Positions 9,770-57,816 of a DNA stretch of 64,000 nucleotides are shown here, piece by piece. This stretch comes from Acanthochromis polyacanthus (lineage: Eukaryota > Chordata > Actinopteri > Pomacentridae). The position numbers were made by a program, and so were the translations under genes. The notes beneath the pieces were generated by a model, which searched no databases, was not told the DNA's origin, and was given only the letters and a program-made list of their open reading frames with translations. The DNA is taken from NCBI RefSeq assembly GCF_021347895.1, contig NC_067120.1, positions 21,685,361 to 21,749,360 of the forward strand, written 5' to 3'. Position 1 is the stretch's first letter, and every line of letters starts with the position of its first letter.

Positions 9770-11115
9770 ATGGTATTCCCTAAAACGGCTCACGCCAAGG
9801 AACTGGCCCACTACAGACCTGTCGCCCTCACCTCCCACCTCATGAAGACCATGGAGAGGCTCCTCCTCCACTACCTCCGCTCAGTGGTGAGCTCCGACCT
9901 GGACCTGCTGCAGTTTGCCTACAGGCCCAACATGGGGGTAGAAGACACCGTCATCTACCTGCTGCAGCGAGCGCTCACTCACCTGGAGAGCGCCGGCAGC
10001 GCTGTGAGAGTCCTGTTCTTTGACTTCTCCAGCGCCTTCAACACCATCAGGCCGGCGCTGCTGCGGGGGAAGCTGGAGGACACGGGAGTAGATGGACATC
10101 TCGCTGCCTGGACCACTGACTACCTCAATGACCGTCCACAGTACGTGCGGCTGCGTGGCTGTGAGTCAGAGGTGGTAGTCTGCAGCACAGGGGCGCCCCA
10201 GGGCACCGTCCTCTCGCCCTTCCTCTTCACCATCTACACCTCGGACTTCACCTACAACACGGACAGCTGCCATCTCCAGAAGTTCTCCGATGACTCCGCC
10301 ATTGTGGGCCGTGTGTCCGAGGGGAACGAGCTGGAGTATCGGTCGGTCATCATGGACTTTGTGGACTGGTGTGAGCGCAACCACCTGTGCCTCAACACCA
10401 GTAAGACGAAGGAGATGGTGGTCGACTTCAGGAGAAGGACACTCCCACATCCACCAGTGAACATCCAGGGGCAGAACATTGAAACAGTGGACAGTTTCAA
10501 GTACCTGGGTGTTCACCTCAACAATAAACTGGACTGGTCCCACAACACTGATGCTCTGTACAAGAAGGGCCAGAGTCGCCTCCACCTTCTGAGGAGGCTG
10601 AAGTCCTTCGGAGTGTGCAGACCTCTACTAAGGACTTTCTATGACACTGTGGTAGCCTCTGCTTTCCTCTACGCTGTCGTCTGCTGGGCCCCGGGCAGCA
10701 CAGAGCGGGAAATGAAGAGACTGAACAAGCTGATCAAGAGGGCCAGCTCTGTCCTGGGCTGCCCACTGGACTCTGTGACGGATGTGGGTGAGAGGAGGAT
10801 GTTGACCAAGCTCTCATCCATCATGGACAACAGCTCCCACCCACTGCACCAGACTGTAGTGGAGCTGAGCAGCTCCTTTAGCACGAGACTCAGACACCCT
10901 CAGTGCAAGTAGGAGCGCTACCGCAGGTCCTTCATCCCCACTGCCATCAGACTGTATAACACTACTGTGTAGTTGTTATTATGTGCAATATTTATTATCT
11001 TGTACTTGCACCTTCGTGACTTTTTGCACTCCTCTGTTTTTTGTTCCTACGAGCCCTGTAACAGTAAATTTCTCCTTTGTGAGATCAATAAAGTCTATCT
11101 TATCTTATCTTCTCT
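9770..11115 (+). mobile_element. L2-like (CR1/jockey-type) non-LTR retrotransposon, 5'-truncated
   Basis: The frame from about 9776 encodes a reverse transcriptase: AHYRPVALTSHLMKTMERLL (motif 0/1), VLFFDFSSAFNTI (motif A), GAPQGTVLSPFLFTIY (motif B), FSDDSAIV (motif C, here SDD instead of the usual YADD/FADD), then EMVVDFR and FKYLGVHL. An in-frame TAG at 10910 cuts the ORF. The usual family C-terminus (YRRSFIPTAIRLYN) follows directly in the same frame up to the TAG at 10969. The 3' end has AATAAAGTC followed by TATCTTA-type short repeats, typical of the L2/CR1 group. The endonuclease half is missing, so the copy is dead on arrival. Confidence 0.85.
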
Positions 11116-11429
11116 TATTCCTTCTTCTGGTCATCATTATGACCGACAAGTCTATAGTCCAAAAAGATGCAGATGTTTTCTCAATCCATGTCCGGATAAA
11201 ACAGTCTTTGTGGAGGTCAGCAACGTCCTTATGCTCCATCCTCTGCTTCCAGCAACAAACAGACCTTGGATATGGGTCTGTCCAAGCAACTCGTTTTAAT
11301 TTTAATCCGAACAAATCCTTTACGGTCTGGAAACGTCTGCAGTACACATTCCATTATCCAGGAATTGCGAGGCACTGTACTGTCCATAAGAAGCACCAGA
11401 TGTCCTACGACAAGGTTTCTCTGCACACC

Positions 11430-13588
11430 GGTCCATCTCTGCCGTTCCCCTTTTCTGCTGCAGGACCACAAATACGTTCTAAGCGCAGGATGCAGCTGAT
11501 CCATAGTGATATCTGTGGTCCCATGCAGATGGAATCTATAAGTGGGTCAAAATATTTTGTCACTTTCATAGATGACTTCTCAAGATGCTGCAAAGTGTAC
11601 TTCATGAAACAGAAGAATGAAGTGCTATGCAAATTCAAGGAATTTGAGAAAACTTTCACAAACGAGTGTGGGCTGAGCGTCTCAAGGCTGAGAACAGACA
11701 ATGGTGGTGAGTACACCTCAAAGGAGTTTCAAGAATATTTGAAGGCTCAAGGCATCCACCATGAAATGACTGTACCCCACTCACCACAGCAAAATGGTGT
11801 CGCTGAAAGAAAAAATAGAACACTTGTTGAAGCAGCTAGGAGCATGCTGTTTCATGCAAAGTTACCAAAGATGTTCTGGGCAGAGGCTGTAGCCACAGCA
11901 GCCTCCATACAGAACAGGCTATCCACTTCTGTTCTGAAGGGAGAAACACCATATTAGAGATGGTGTGGCAAAAAAAAACCTAATGTGAGTCACATGAAGG
12001 TGTTTGGCTGTATTGCTTATGCACATGTCCCAGATGAAGAAAAGAAAAAGCTGGACAAAAAGGCTGTGAAGCTTCGCTTCGTGGGATATGCAAACAATGC
12101 AAAGGGCTATCGCCTGTATGATGAAGGCAAAAAGAGGATTCTCATCCGCTGTGATGTCGTCTTTGACGAATCAAACTTCAACTGGAAGCAGGAAGTGAAA
12201 GTACCCTGCACAGAGAATGAGATAACCGTGACAACAGATGATGAGGTCCCTGTCGAGGGCACTGTCAGGAAAAGTGGCAGAAACAGAAATGCTCCAAGAA
12301 GATTTGGATACGATGAGTATGCTGATGTAGTGACTGTTGATCATTATGCCAACATGTGTCGTGTGACAGAGCCACTCTCAGTGAAAGAGGCAATGGAGAG
12401 TCCTGATGCAAAAAGTGGCAAGAAGCGGCTGACTTGGAATACGAGTCTCTGATGGAAAATGAGACATGGGACTTAGTGGACTTACCAAGAGACAGAAAGG
12501 CAGTAGGATCAAGATGGGTGTTCAGAGTCAAGCATCATAGTGATGGAAGAGTGGAACGATACAAGTGCAGGCTCGTTGCCAAGGGCTACTCACAGTCATA
12601 TGGTGCTGACTATGATGAAACGTTTTCACCAGTGGCATGATTCAGCTCTATTCGTACATTACTGTCCTTTGCTGCTCAAAACAATCTGTGTGTGCACCAG
12701 CTGGATGGTGTTCCTGCATTCCTTAATGGACACCTGGAAGAGGAAATATACATGGAGCAACCAGAGGGCTACATCAAACCAGGGCAGGAGCATCTGGTAT
12801 GCAAACTGAAGAGATCAATCTATGGACTGAAGCAGTCTCCTCGCTGTTGGAGTAAGGCTTTCACAGAGTTCATGATGGAAATTGGATTCAAACAGAGCAC
12901 ATCAGACCCCTGCGTGTTCGTGAGATCAAGACATGAGCTTGAGATACTTGCAGTTTACGTGGATGATTTGATTCTGATTACAGAGTCAACTGAGAGCATG
13001 AACGAGCTCAAAACGGCTCTCAAGGAGCGCTACAAGATGAAGGACATGGGTGAGCTGTCTTACATCTTGGGCATCTCTGTGATACAAGACAAAGAAAAGA
13101 ACTGTGTCATTCTTCATCAGAAGCATTACATTGAAGCCATACTTCAAAAATACGGAATGGATAATGCCAATCCTGTAGCAACTCTTGCAGATGCCAACAT
13201 CAAGCTGAAGAAGAGTGATGGTGTCAGTAAGCCAGTGCACCAACACACTTATCAATGGTTGGAAGTCTGCTGTATGCTGCAATGGCCACACGGCCAGACA
13301 TAGCTCAAGCTGTGAGTGCTGTGTCAAAGTTCAACGCAAATCCGGACGCTTCACACCTGACTGCTGTAAAAAGGATACTTTGGTACTTGAAAGGGACAGT
13401 GAACTTTGTTCTCAAGTATGAGAAGTCAGACTCTGGAGTGTTAATCGGATACTCAGATGCTGACTGGGCTGGAGATCAGGATGATCGCCGCTCAACAACA
13501 GGCAACGTCTTTCTATTGAGTGGAGGAGCGGTGAGCTGACTCAGCAAGAAACAGGCAACCGTTGCACTTTCAACTGCAGAAGCTAAAA
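11430..13588 (+). pseudogene. Ty1/copia retrotransposon pol remnant (integrase, RT, RNase H)
   Basis: Pieces of one pol polyprotein appear in order but in shifting frames. Integrase core about 11475-11957 (LIHSDICGPM, FIDDFSR, RTDNGGEY, PQQNGVAERKNRT), broken by TAG at 11955. Integrase C-terminal part 11985-12452 (KVFGCIAYAHVP, LRFVGYANNAKGYRLY). RT from about 12450 (WDLVDLPRDRKAVGSRWVFR, RYKCRLVAKGYSQ), interrupted by a stop near 12638, continuing 12692-13250 (EIYMEQPEGYI, YGLKQSPRCW, AVYVDDLILI). Ty1/RNase H end 13255-13582 (GYSDADWAGDQDDRRSTTG, then LSKKQATVALSTAEA after another stop). At least three stops or frameshifts make it non-functional. I could not define LTRs. The gene order IN-RT-RH is diagnostic of copia. 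Confidence 0.85.
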
Positions 13589-13616
13589 CACACCAAGAAG
13601 CTAAAACACACCAAGA
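13577..13616. repeat. Short tandem duplication at the copia 3' edge
   Basis: The motif gaagctaaaacacaccaa occurs twice in a row, right where copia similarity ends. It could be a slippage product or a breakpoint signature. Confidence 0.6.
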
Positions 13617-14278
13617 AACACATTAAAGAGGGTTTTACTGCTGGAAGCTGCAAGCCAACACCTAAAGAACAAACTAAAGCAACGGAGCCAAACCCGGTTC
13701 AGTGAAGAGAAGCAGAGGAAATGTTTGACTGCAGACATAAAGCAGGAAGACACTGAACTGCTCAGGTGTTCCTGATAACAACAAGCAGCCACCTGGACAG
13801 CCAATAGGAACACAGCTTACTGGAAGTCCAGAGGGCTGGGTTCTTGAAGTAAATTTAGTTCAAAGTTGAAGCAGAAAGTTAACAAAGAAAGTTGAAAACC
13901 ACCTTCTGATACCTGAAATCTCCGAGTTTTCACACATAGAATGCCTGAACATGTCAAACTGGTTCCACAGTAAAACCATCATTGTAAAAACGTCATAGTA
14001 TGGTGTGTTGCTCAAAAAACATTACAACCGGCTGTCTCGGGTCACCGAGGAGCGACACAAAAACGGGACAAACGCTGGTTTTCCATCCAAAATCTTCAAA
14101 GAGACCTGAGGGGCTCGTCAAAAGGAATATTCCATCTCAAACCTCAACTGGGGCAGTATGTGTAGCAGTTACAATCGTAAGAGGTCCTCTCTCAGTGGAA
14201 GAACAGGGTCCAAGTAGCAGCTCCCTTTCTGCTCTTACCTTACTCACTGAAATCAAGTGCCATGGAGGACTCCAGTAG
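13617..14278. other. Spacer between the copia remnant and the nmrk2-like copy
   Basis: No exon or known repeat recognised. The last part may hold 5'UTR of the retrocopy, since gene-like sequence begins just before the ATG at 14330. Confidence 0.3.
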
Positions 14279-14329
14279 TTGATTTTTCCTGCTGCAACCC
14301 TTTTTCCGAGCTTTGACCAACCCGAGAAC

Positions 14330-14863
14330 ATGAAGTACATCATCGGCATTGGCGGCTTAACCACTGGAAGGAAAATCACCCTCACCAACCGCCTGAACAA
14401 GAACCTGCCCAACTGCTGCGTGGTCCATCAGGATGACTTCTTCAAGCCCCAAGAACAGACTGAAGTTGGTGAAGATGGCTTTAAGCAGTATGATGTCATC
14501 ACTGCTCTGGACATGGACGCCATGATGAGTATGATCTACGCGTGGCTGGAGAACCCGGTAAAGTTTGAGAAGTCTCATGGTGTTAATAACACCCTGGACA
14601 CAGAGATCTGTGTCCAGGGTGACCTGAAGTCTGACCACAAGGAGGAGGAGGAGACTAGCCTCCTCAATGTGGAGGGCTTTCTGCTTTACACCTACAGGCC
14701 TTTGATGGATGTGCTAAACCAACGTTATTTTATTTCCATCCCATATGAAGAATGCAAAAAGAGGAGGTGCTCTTGGAAGTCCACGGTGCCAGACCCCCCC
14801 GGCCTGTTTGATGGCCACATCTGGACCATGGACCTGCAACACAAGAACGTCTGCTCACTGTGA
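14330..14863 (+). pseudogene. Processed (intronless) copy of nicotinamide riboside kinase 2, truncated
   Basis: An uninterrupted frame from the ATG at 14330 to TGA at 14861 gives 177 residues closely like NMRK2: [87 protein letters not shown]2 phosphorylates nicotinamide riboside to NMN and is normally spread over several exons, so an intron-free copy beside retroelements points to retrotransposition. Signs of decay: the Walker A loop has Gly to Arg and Thr to Ile changes (TTGRKIT where the family has TNGGKTT), and after GHIWTMDLQ the frame leaves the family sequence and stops short of the usual C-terminus. It could still be transcribed, but kinase activity is unlikely. Parent assignment to NMRK2 rather than NMRK1 rests on the HQDDFFKPQ context and overall likeness. 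Confidence 0.75.
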
Positions 14864-17700
14864 AAGATTACTGAGAGCAGCTTTTTTGATTTCTATGCAG
14901 AACACTATGATGTTTGTTGAGCTGTGCACTATTAAATGACTTATGAATATGGAGTATTGCTACTGTTTATTATTGTTGTCAGGTTTATTGTTAAATGTAT
15001 AGTGTGTTGCTTATTGTATTTTATTGTATTTGATTTAAGAATATGGAGTATTGTTACCATTTATTATCGTTCTCAGGTTTACTATTAAATGTATAGAGTG
15101 CTTCTTACTGTATTTTATTGTATTTTAAAATTGACATTACTGCACAGAGTATTTCAGATTATTTTACCACAGATCAAGGGTACAGATTGTTGTTGTTCAC
15201 TGTGTATTGGGTCGTACTCATTTTGATTTAGACTCATTACTATACAGAACCCTATGATGTTTCTGGTTTACTGCTGAGAACTAGTTGCTAAAAGTACAGA
15301 ATATTATTTCTTATTTTAGGTGTAATAATTGTCAGTAAACATTCTAAGAAGTGGAAATTGGCAGGGTTGTATATAGGGCTGTTCTTGCACAATATTTCTC
15401 ACTTAATTGCCCTCAGGATTCCGTCGTTGAGCTTGCTAGTTTTACATAACAGGCAGAGTCTGCAGTTGATGATGCTGTAATTCACATAAATAAGGAAACA
15501 AGTCCATCATAATTTGAATGTTAACAGTCCAAAATGAAAAGGTCACAGCTTTCCTATTGAGTTAAAGAGCCAAAAAAAAAAACCCCATGAAAATAGTTTG
15601 TAAAAGTGAGAGGTCGGTAGCAGCTTTAATTTTTTCTTACAACTTTTCGGTGGCCCCCCCAAAATATCTGTTGTACCCCCCTGTGTCCCCTCACTAAAAT
15701 TAATCTGGATCTGCCCCTGGTTCAGTTGTTTACATTTTTCAGATTTAGGCATCATTAATTTACACAGGAATGTCTACTTTAGTGCCTCTTTTTGTGCTTT
15801 CTTACCTATTCCACTCCACTACATTTTAAGATGGATATTCTAAAATAACCTTCTTTCGTGGATTTTAATCATTTTTGACTCAGAGCTAAAGTAAAACCAT
15901 ATGAACAATATGATGCATTGTAAGAACACAATAACATTTATTTAGACACGCTTTGTCTGCCACTTCTTTTAAAACTTTATTCCTTTTGTTTCCTCAATAG
16001 TAAATCAAAAGTACATAAAAACAAAATCTACAAAAACATCTTGTCTATATGTGTGCGCAATGTAACATGCAGAGAAGTATTTAGATTAGGGGCGGCTGTG
16101 GCTCAGGTGGCAGAGCCGTTCGTCCAATGCAAGACACTTTACCCATCTTACCTCCAGTGCTGTAAATATAGCGATTAGAGGTAGAAATAAATGAATAAAA
16201 CTAAGGCCTACAATAATGAAAAACCTATACAGTTTCCATTATCACACCAGTTGGCCGATCTCTACAAAAAACTATGAGCAGCTGTAGGACAAGTAGATTG
16301 ACAAATTCATGGTAGGAAACATTTTTCGGATAATAGATATAAAAACGGCAAATATAGTTACATAAATGACCCCACTCGGTCGCTTGAGGGTTAAACTAGC
16401 TAAACAAAAGCAAAGCAGCTAAACTCCTTAGACAAACCTAATAACAGCAGCAACACCCACTGACTAGTGCACAGAATTCACTAAATAAACCTGATGCCTC
16501 AAAACGCACACATTTCCAACGAAACGGGACATAAATCACCACCCCTCTGTGGCTACAGGACACACACAAGTAGCTTCTCATCTAGTTAGTCAGCTGCTAA
16601 CAGAGGTGGCAGTCTTCACTAAGGCTTGAGAACTTCTCATCAAATTAGCAGCTGCTAACAGAAGCTTGACTTCTTTTCAGCCACCCCTCAGTGGCTAAGG
16701 AATCTACAGAACACACAGACTCAAGAAGCACCAGGACGAACTGGCCCCACTAAATCCCAGCCGCCCTGACTGAGAGTTTGATTGTAGGATTTATCTTCTC
16801 CAGGTGTGATGATGGCTGCAACCAGCTGTATGAAGGTGGAGGAAACTGGGTGGTGACCCAGTCAGACAGGTCGGGAAGCGGGGAGAACAGAGGCCAGAGT
16901 GCAGGTCTTCAGCTCCAGACTCATTAGCTGAGGTGACTGGCAGCTGGGGTTCTGGAGAAGCTCTTAAGTATTGATTGGTGACGTGTTCATGCATATGTTC
17001 TCATATAATGCAAAATGTGTGCAGTCCACTCTAACAAGCAATTTATTACCTCAACTTTGCTTTATATCCTCTCCAAGCCTCTAATTTTAAATTTGTACAC
17101 ATTTTGGTTACCTATTAGGACTGAGAAAAGCATTTGTCTAAAACAACTTGAAAAAACATGAAAAAGTCTAATTCATTTTGTGTGTCGCTACAGCCATTCA
17201 AGCTGTCTGCAAGATCCAAAGCTGTTCAAAGTTGTTTTTGTTTTTAAATATGGTTTTTTTGCAGCATTTTGTTAGAGTACCTCCAGGACGGCCAGTCGCC
17301 CCTCGTACAGCAGACGTCAGCAGATGACGTTTTGTCAAAATCATTAGCCCCCTTATGAATATTTTTTTTTTCAAAAAATCCCCAAGTGCTGTTAAAAGCC
17401 TTTGGTTTTATTTTTTTTCTTTGATTTAGCAACATCTGCCACCTCGTTTTTCTTTGATAATTTTTATGTTAAATTTGTAACTGAGCAATAAATTGCTTTA
17501 CTGAAACCAACAATGACTGGTTGTTTTTGTTACACCCAGCTGACCCTAGCTGTTGGGTTGTAACATCTGTAGAAATAAAATTGGCTAGTCAGGCAGAGGA
17601 TGAAGTTGGTTTTGTTGTGCAAAGAGCTTTCTTGCAGTAGTGATAGGTTACAAAGATAGTAAAAGTAGCAACCCAGGAAAGGAAGGCAGGAACATCTCTA
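14864..17700. other. AT-rich intergenic DNA with minor repeats
   Basis: No gene seen. 14945-15038 and 15039-15126 form an imperfect 94-bp tandem pair (both start gaatatggagtattg). 15640-15720 has C-runs of a fish interspersed-repeat type. 16085-16130 (ggcggctgtggctcaggtgg...) looks like the start of a known abundant fish repeat, cut short. The remainder is unassigned. Confidence 0.45.
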
Positions 17701-17713
17701 AGTAAAGATTGGA

Positions 17714-18479
17714 GACCAGAGAAAGCAGAGCATGCCTTCCAGTGACAAGAGGAGATGCACATCAGGATTCAGCACAGCTGACTACCACACTAATCTAACA
17801 TTACTGACCACGATGCTTTGAGGGGAGACGCCACAAGCAGTTACAAAAATAAGGTCATAGATGGCGGCCCCGGAGGAGACGGACTTCCAAAGTTGTTCAG
17901 TGTTTTCTTTAATGTTGCAGGTTGTCTGCAGCTGATTTAATCAAGGAACCAGGCTGTATAAGACCCATTATTTCTTCATGTGTTTCTCAGCTGATGATGT
18001 CTCAAAATACACACACTAACGTGATGAAAACAATAACATCTGTTATTTGATCGAGCAAAGATGACACAACTCATTTGTGTTCGGCTGCAGTTTTGCTTTT
18101 TTAATAAGCAGATGAATTTTCCCCCATAAAGTCTTTTTTTCCTTACAACCATAGACATGTTTATATCATTAAAAAAGAAATATAACACAAATTGCACCTT
18201 ATATATACATAACCGTGTCCAGAGTGGCGCAGACAAACAGACACAATGCATCTTTTTTTTCTCGCTTTGTAGCACAAAAATGACTGACCGAGGCCTGTTA
18301 AAATGTTGTCATGGTTAATAGTAGATAATGAACCGTACAGAGGATAATATATCCTTTAATAACAGATTCTTTAAAACCAATGTACATCCCAAATGCATGA
18401 TCATAAATAGTACATACACTGTGTATAAAAGAGGAACAAAAACAACCAGAGAAAGCAGAGCATGCCTTCCAGTGACAGG
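17714..18479. repeat. Long exact direct repeat, copies about 730 bp apart
   Basis: A 33-base identity (accagagaaagcagagcatg ... cagtgaca) occurs at about 17714-17746 and again at about 18446-18478, with unrelated flanks on both sides. Either a short templated duplication or the flanks of a 700-bp insertion. Confidence 0.7.
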
Positions 18480-20497
18480 TACATTCACTTTTTTCTTTTT
18501 TTTTTTTTTCTCTTACTTACAGAATGACATACGGACAGCTTTGACGTACACCACAAACAGCATCCCATCAAATATCAGCTTTAAGATATCTGACCAGGGA
18601 TCAGTTTTGTCCCTTCAGCTCACCTTTTGTCTGAACAAGTCTACAGTTTACACGGCAAGTCTCCACACCTGCATTAAAACTGAAATCAGCACAGTCATCG
18701 CTGAAACTTCCAGCTTCAAGGAAATTAACACTGATTGTTTTGGTGAGATCCGAGCAAAGGTCACTCAGAAGTATCTGATCAAAGACGCAGCAAGCAAGGA
18801 GAGATATTGCAGCTTTAGTATAGAGACATCATTGCTCTTAAGCTACTGAGTAGAGGCCCACAAAACTCAACGTTACACCGACTGTTACGATACTGTGTGG
18901 ACAGAAAAGGACTTAAGATTATGCCGAAACAGGAAGGCGGTCTGAGTTAGTTGCTACTAGTTTTTGTCTGGATAACGCAGATTAAATGCTACTTTTCACA
19001 GCCAGAGCCGGAGGAGAAGAGGATGGAAGAGCGAGGAAGAAGAAGAAGAGAGTATTTTGCATGGCTCAGAGGACATCATGGACGGTTTGAGCGTGCAGAT
19101 GAGTGCAACAGTTCCTCCACAGGTTCAATGAAACTCAGACTAATAAAGCCTTTTCTTAAGTTAGTTAGTTTTAGTGTCTCTTGATGGCTGTGGAGTCTTT
19201 TTTCACCCTTACATGAAGAACATTTACGGGGAAACACTGGTGTAGGCGTGTGTAGCCTACACATGCACAAAGTGGGAGCTGACAGTGGAAGGAATTATTC
19301 ATTCAGACACGCAACCAAATACAGATGGGAGAGGAAAAGATGGCTTTCATCTGAACCAAAAAAAACATGAAATCATATTGACAACTAAAACATGACATCT
19401 TTGATATCAATACCAACACCTATAATACAGCAATAATATATATTAAAAAATTCAAGTTCTGATGCAGTAACACTGATGTTTCTGAATTAAACAGAAGAAA
19501 AATAATTGAAGGTTGCAGGGGAAGGGAAATACCAAACACTTACGGCTGACTGAAACTTTAGGTCAAGTTCATGTGACACCTGACGCCGTGAACACGGATC
19601 GGCGACTTTTCCTTCTATTATTTCTCAGGAGAACACCCCAAAACGGTTTCTGTTCACTGTGAAACAGGAAAAGAGAAAAACCGGCGGTAAACCAAGTAAA
19701 ACCACCACAGAAACAAAAGTGGAACCTGAATTCCAGACACTTCACTTTGCAAAACAGGAAATAGAGACTATTCAACGATGAACAACCCAGGAGCAGCACT
19801 GCACTTTCTTTCTATTTACACTTTTTTCCTCTGTAACATAATAATAATTATAATAATAACAATATGTAACATACAGCTGTAACAGATTTCGACACAGTCT
19901 CTTCAAACTGATGAAGGAAAAAGTGTGATGGACAAGCATGCAGCCTCGTGGCTGGTGTGTCCTGTGTAAACGTGAAAAGCAGAATTAGCTTGGCGCTGGT
20001 AACAGACAAAATGTCCGCCAGTTCAGTTCAGTATGGCTACATTTCTTCTGGGTGGCTTTCACCACCTGCCCACATGCTAAAAAATAAAGACGGGGCACTG
20101 TATGATTTGGCTTTGCAGGTGTGGGCTTTTCTATCCATGTCTCACCACCTGTCCTTCCCTTCGTCTCCTCTGACCGACCCCCGGTGCTCCAGCAGGGGTC
20201 AAACAGTGCTCAGATCAGAGGGTCAATAAACACCATCGCTCACGTCTCTTCACTCCACCTTTCTGCTGCTTTGTCCATCTGTGCCAAACCTCAATTCTCT
20301 CTTTTTTGTCACATCTTTCCACTTTGACCGGAACCAGGGGAGGGGGGGTGGTGCACCGAGGAGGGGCAGCAGGCGACACTGAGTGTAACCCTCACCCAGT
20401 GACCAGCCTCATTCAACCCCGGACTCTGCCCCCTCCCCTTCTCACACCCTCCTCCGCTCGAAAAGGTTGGCGCCTGGCGTTCTGTCGTCCGTCAGCA
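18480..20497 (-). other. Presumed myo9a 3'UTR and downstream DNA
   Basis: This lies immediately after the myo9a stop codon (minus strand). It contains scattered short open frames on both strands, none with a recognisable domain, and a T-run at about 18490-18510. I found no clear AATAAA on the minus strand, so the UTR end is undefined. Calling it 3'UTR is inference from position. Confidence 0.3.

Positions 20498-57816
<37,319 letters not shown>

Noticed and set aside
9518..9770. N-terminal extension of the LINE reverse transcriptase frame
   Set aside because: Open by chance. His/Thr-rich, with no endonuclease motifs. Family-like sequence begins only near 9776.
18328..18849. 173-codon plus-strand frame
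   Set aside because: Contains a phenylalanine run from a T tract, no domain, no flanking gene signals, and lies in the presumed myo9a 3' region.
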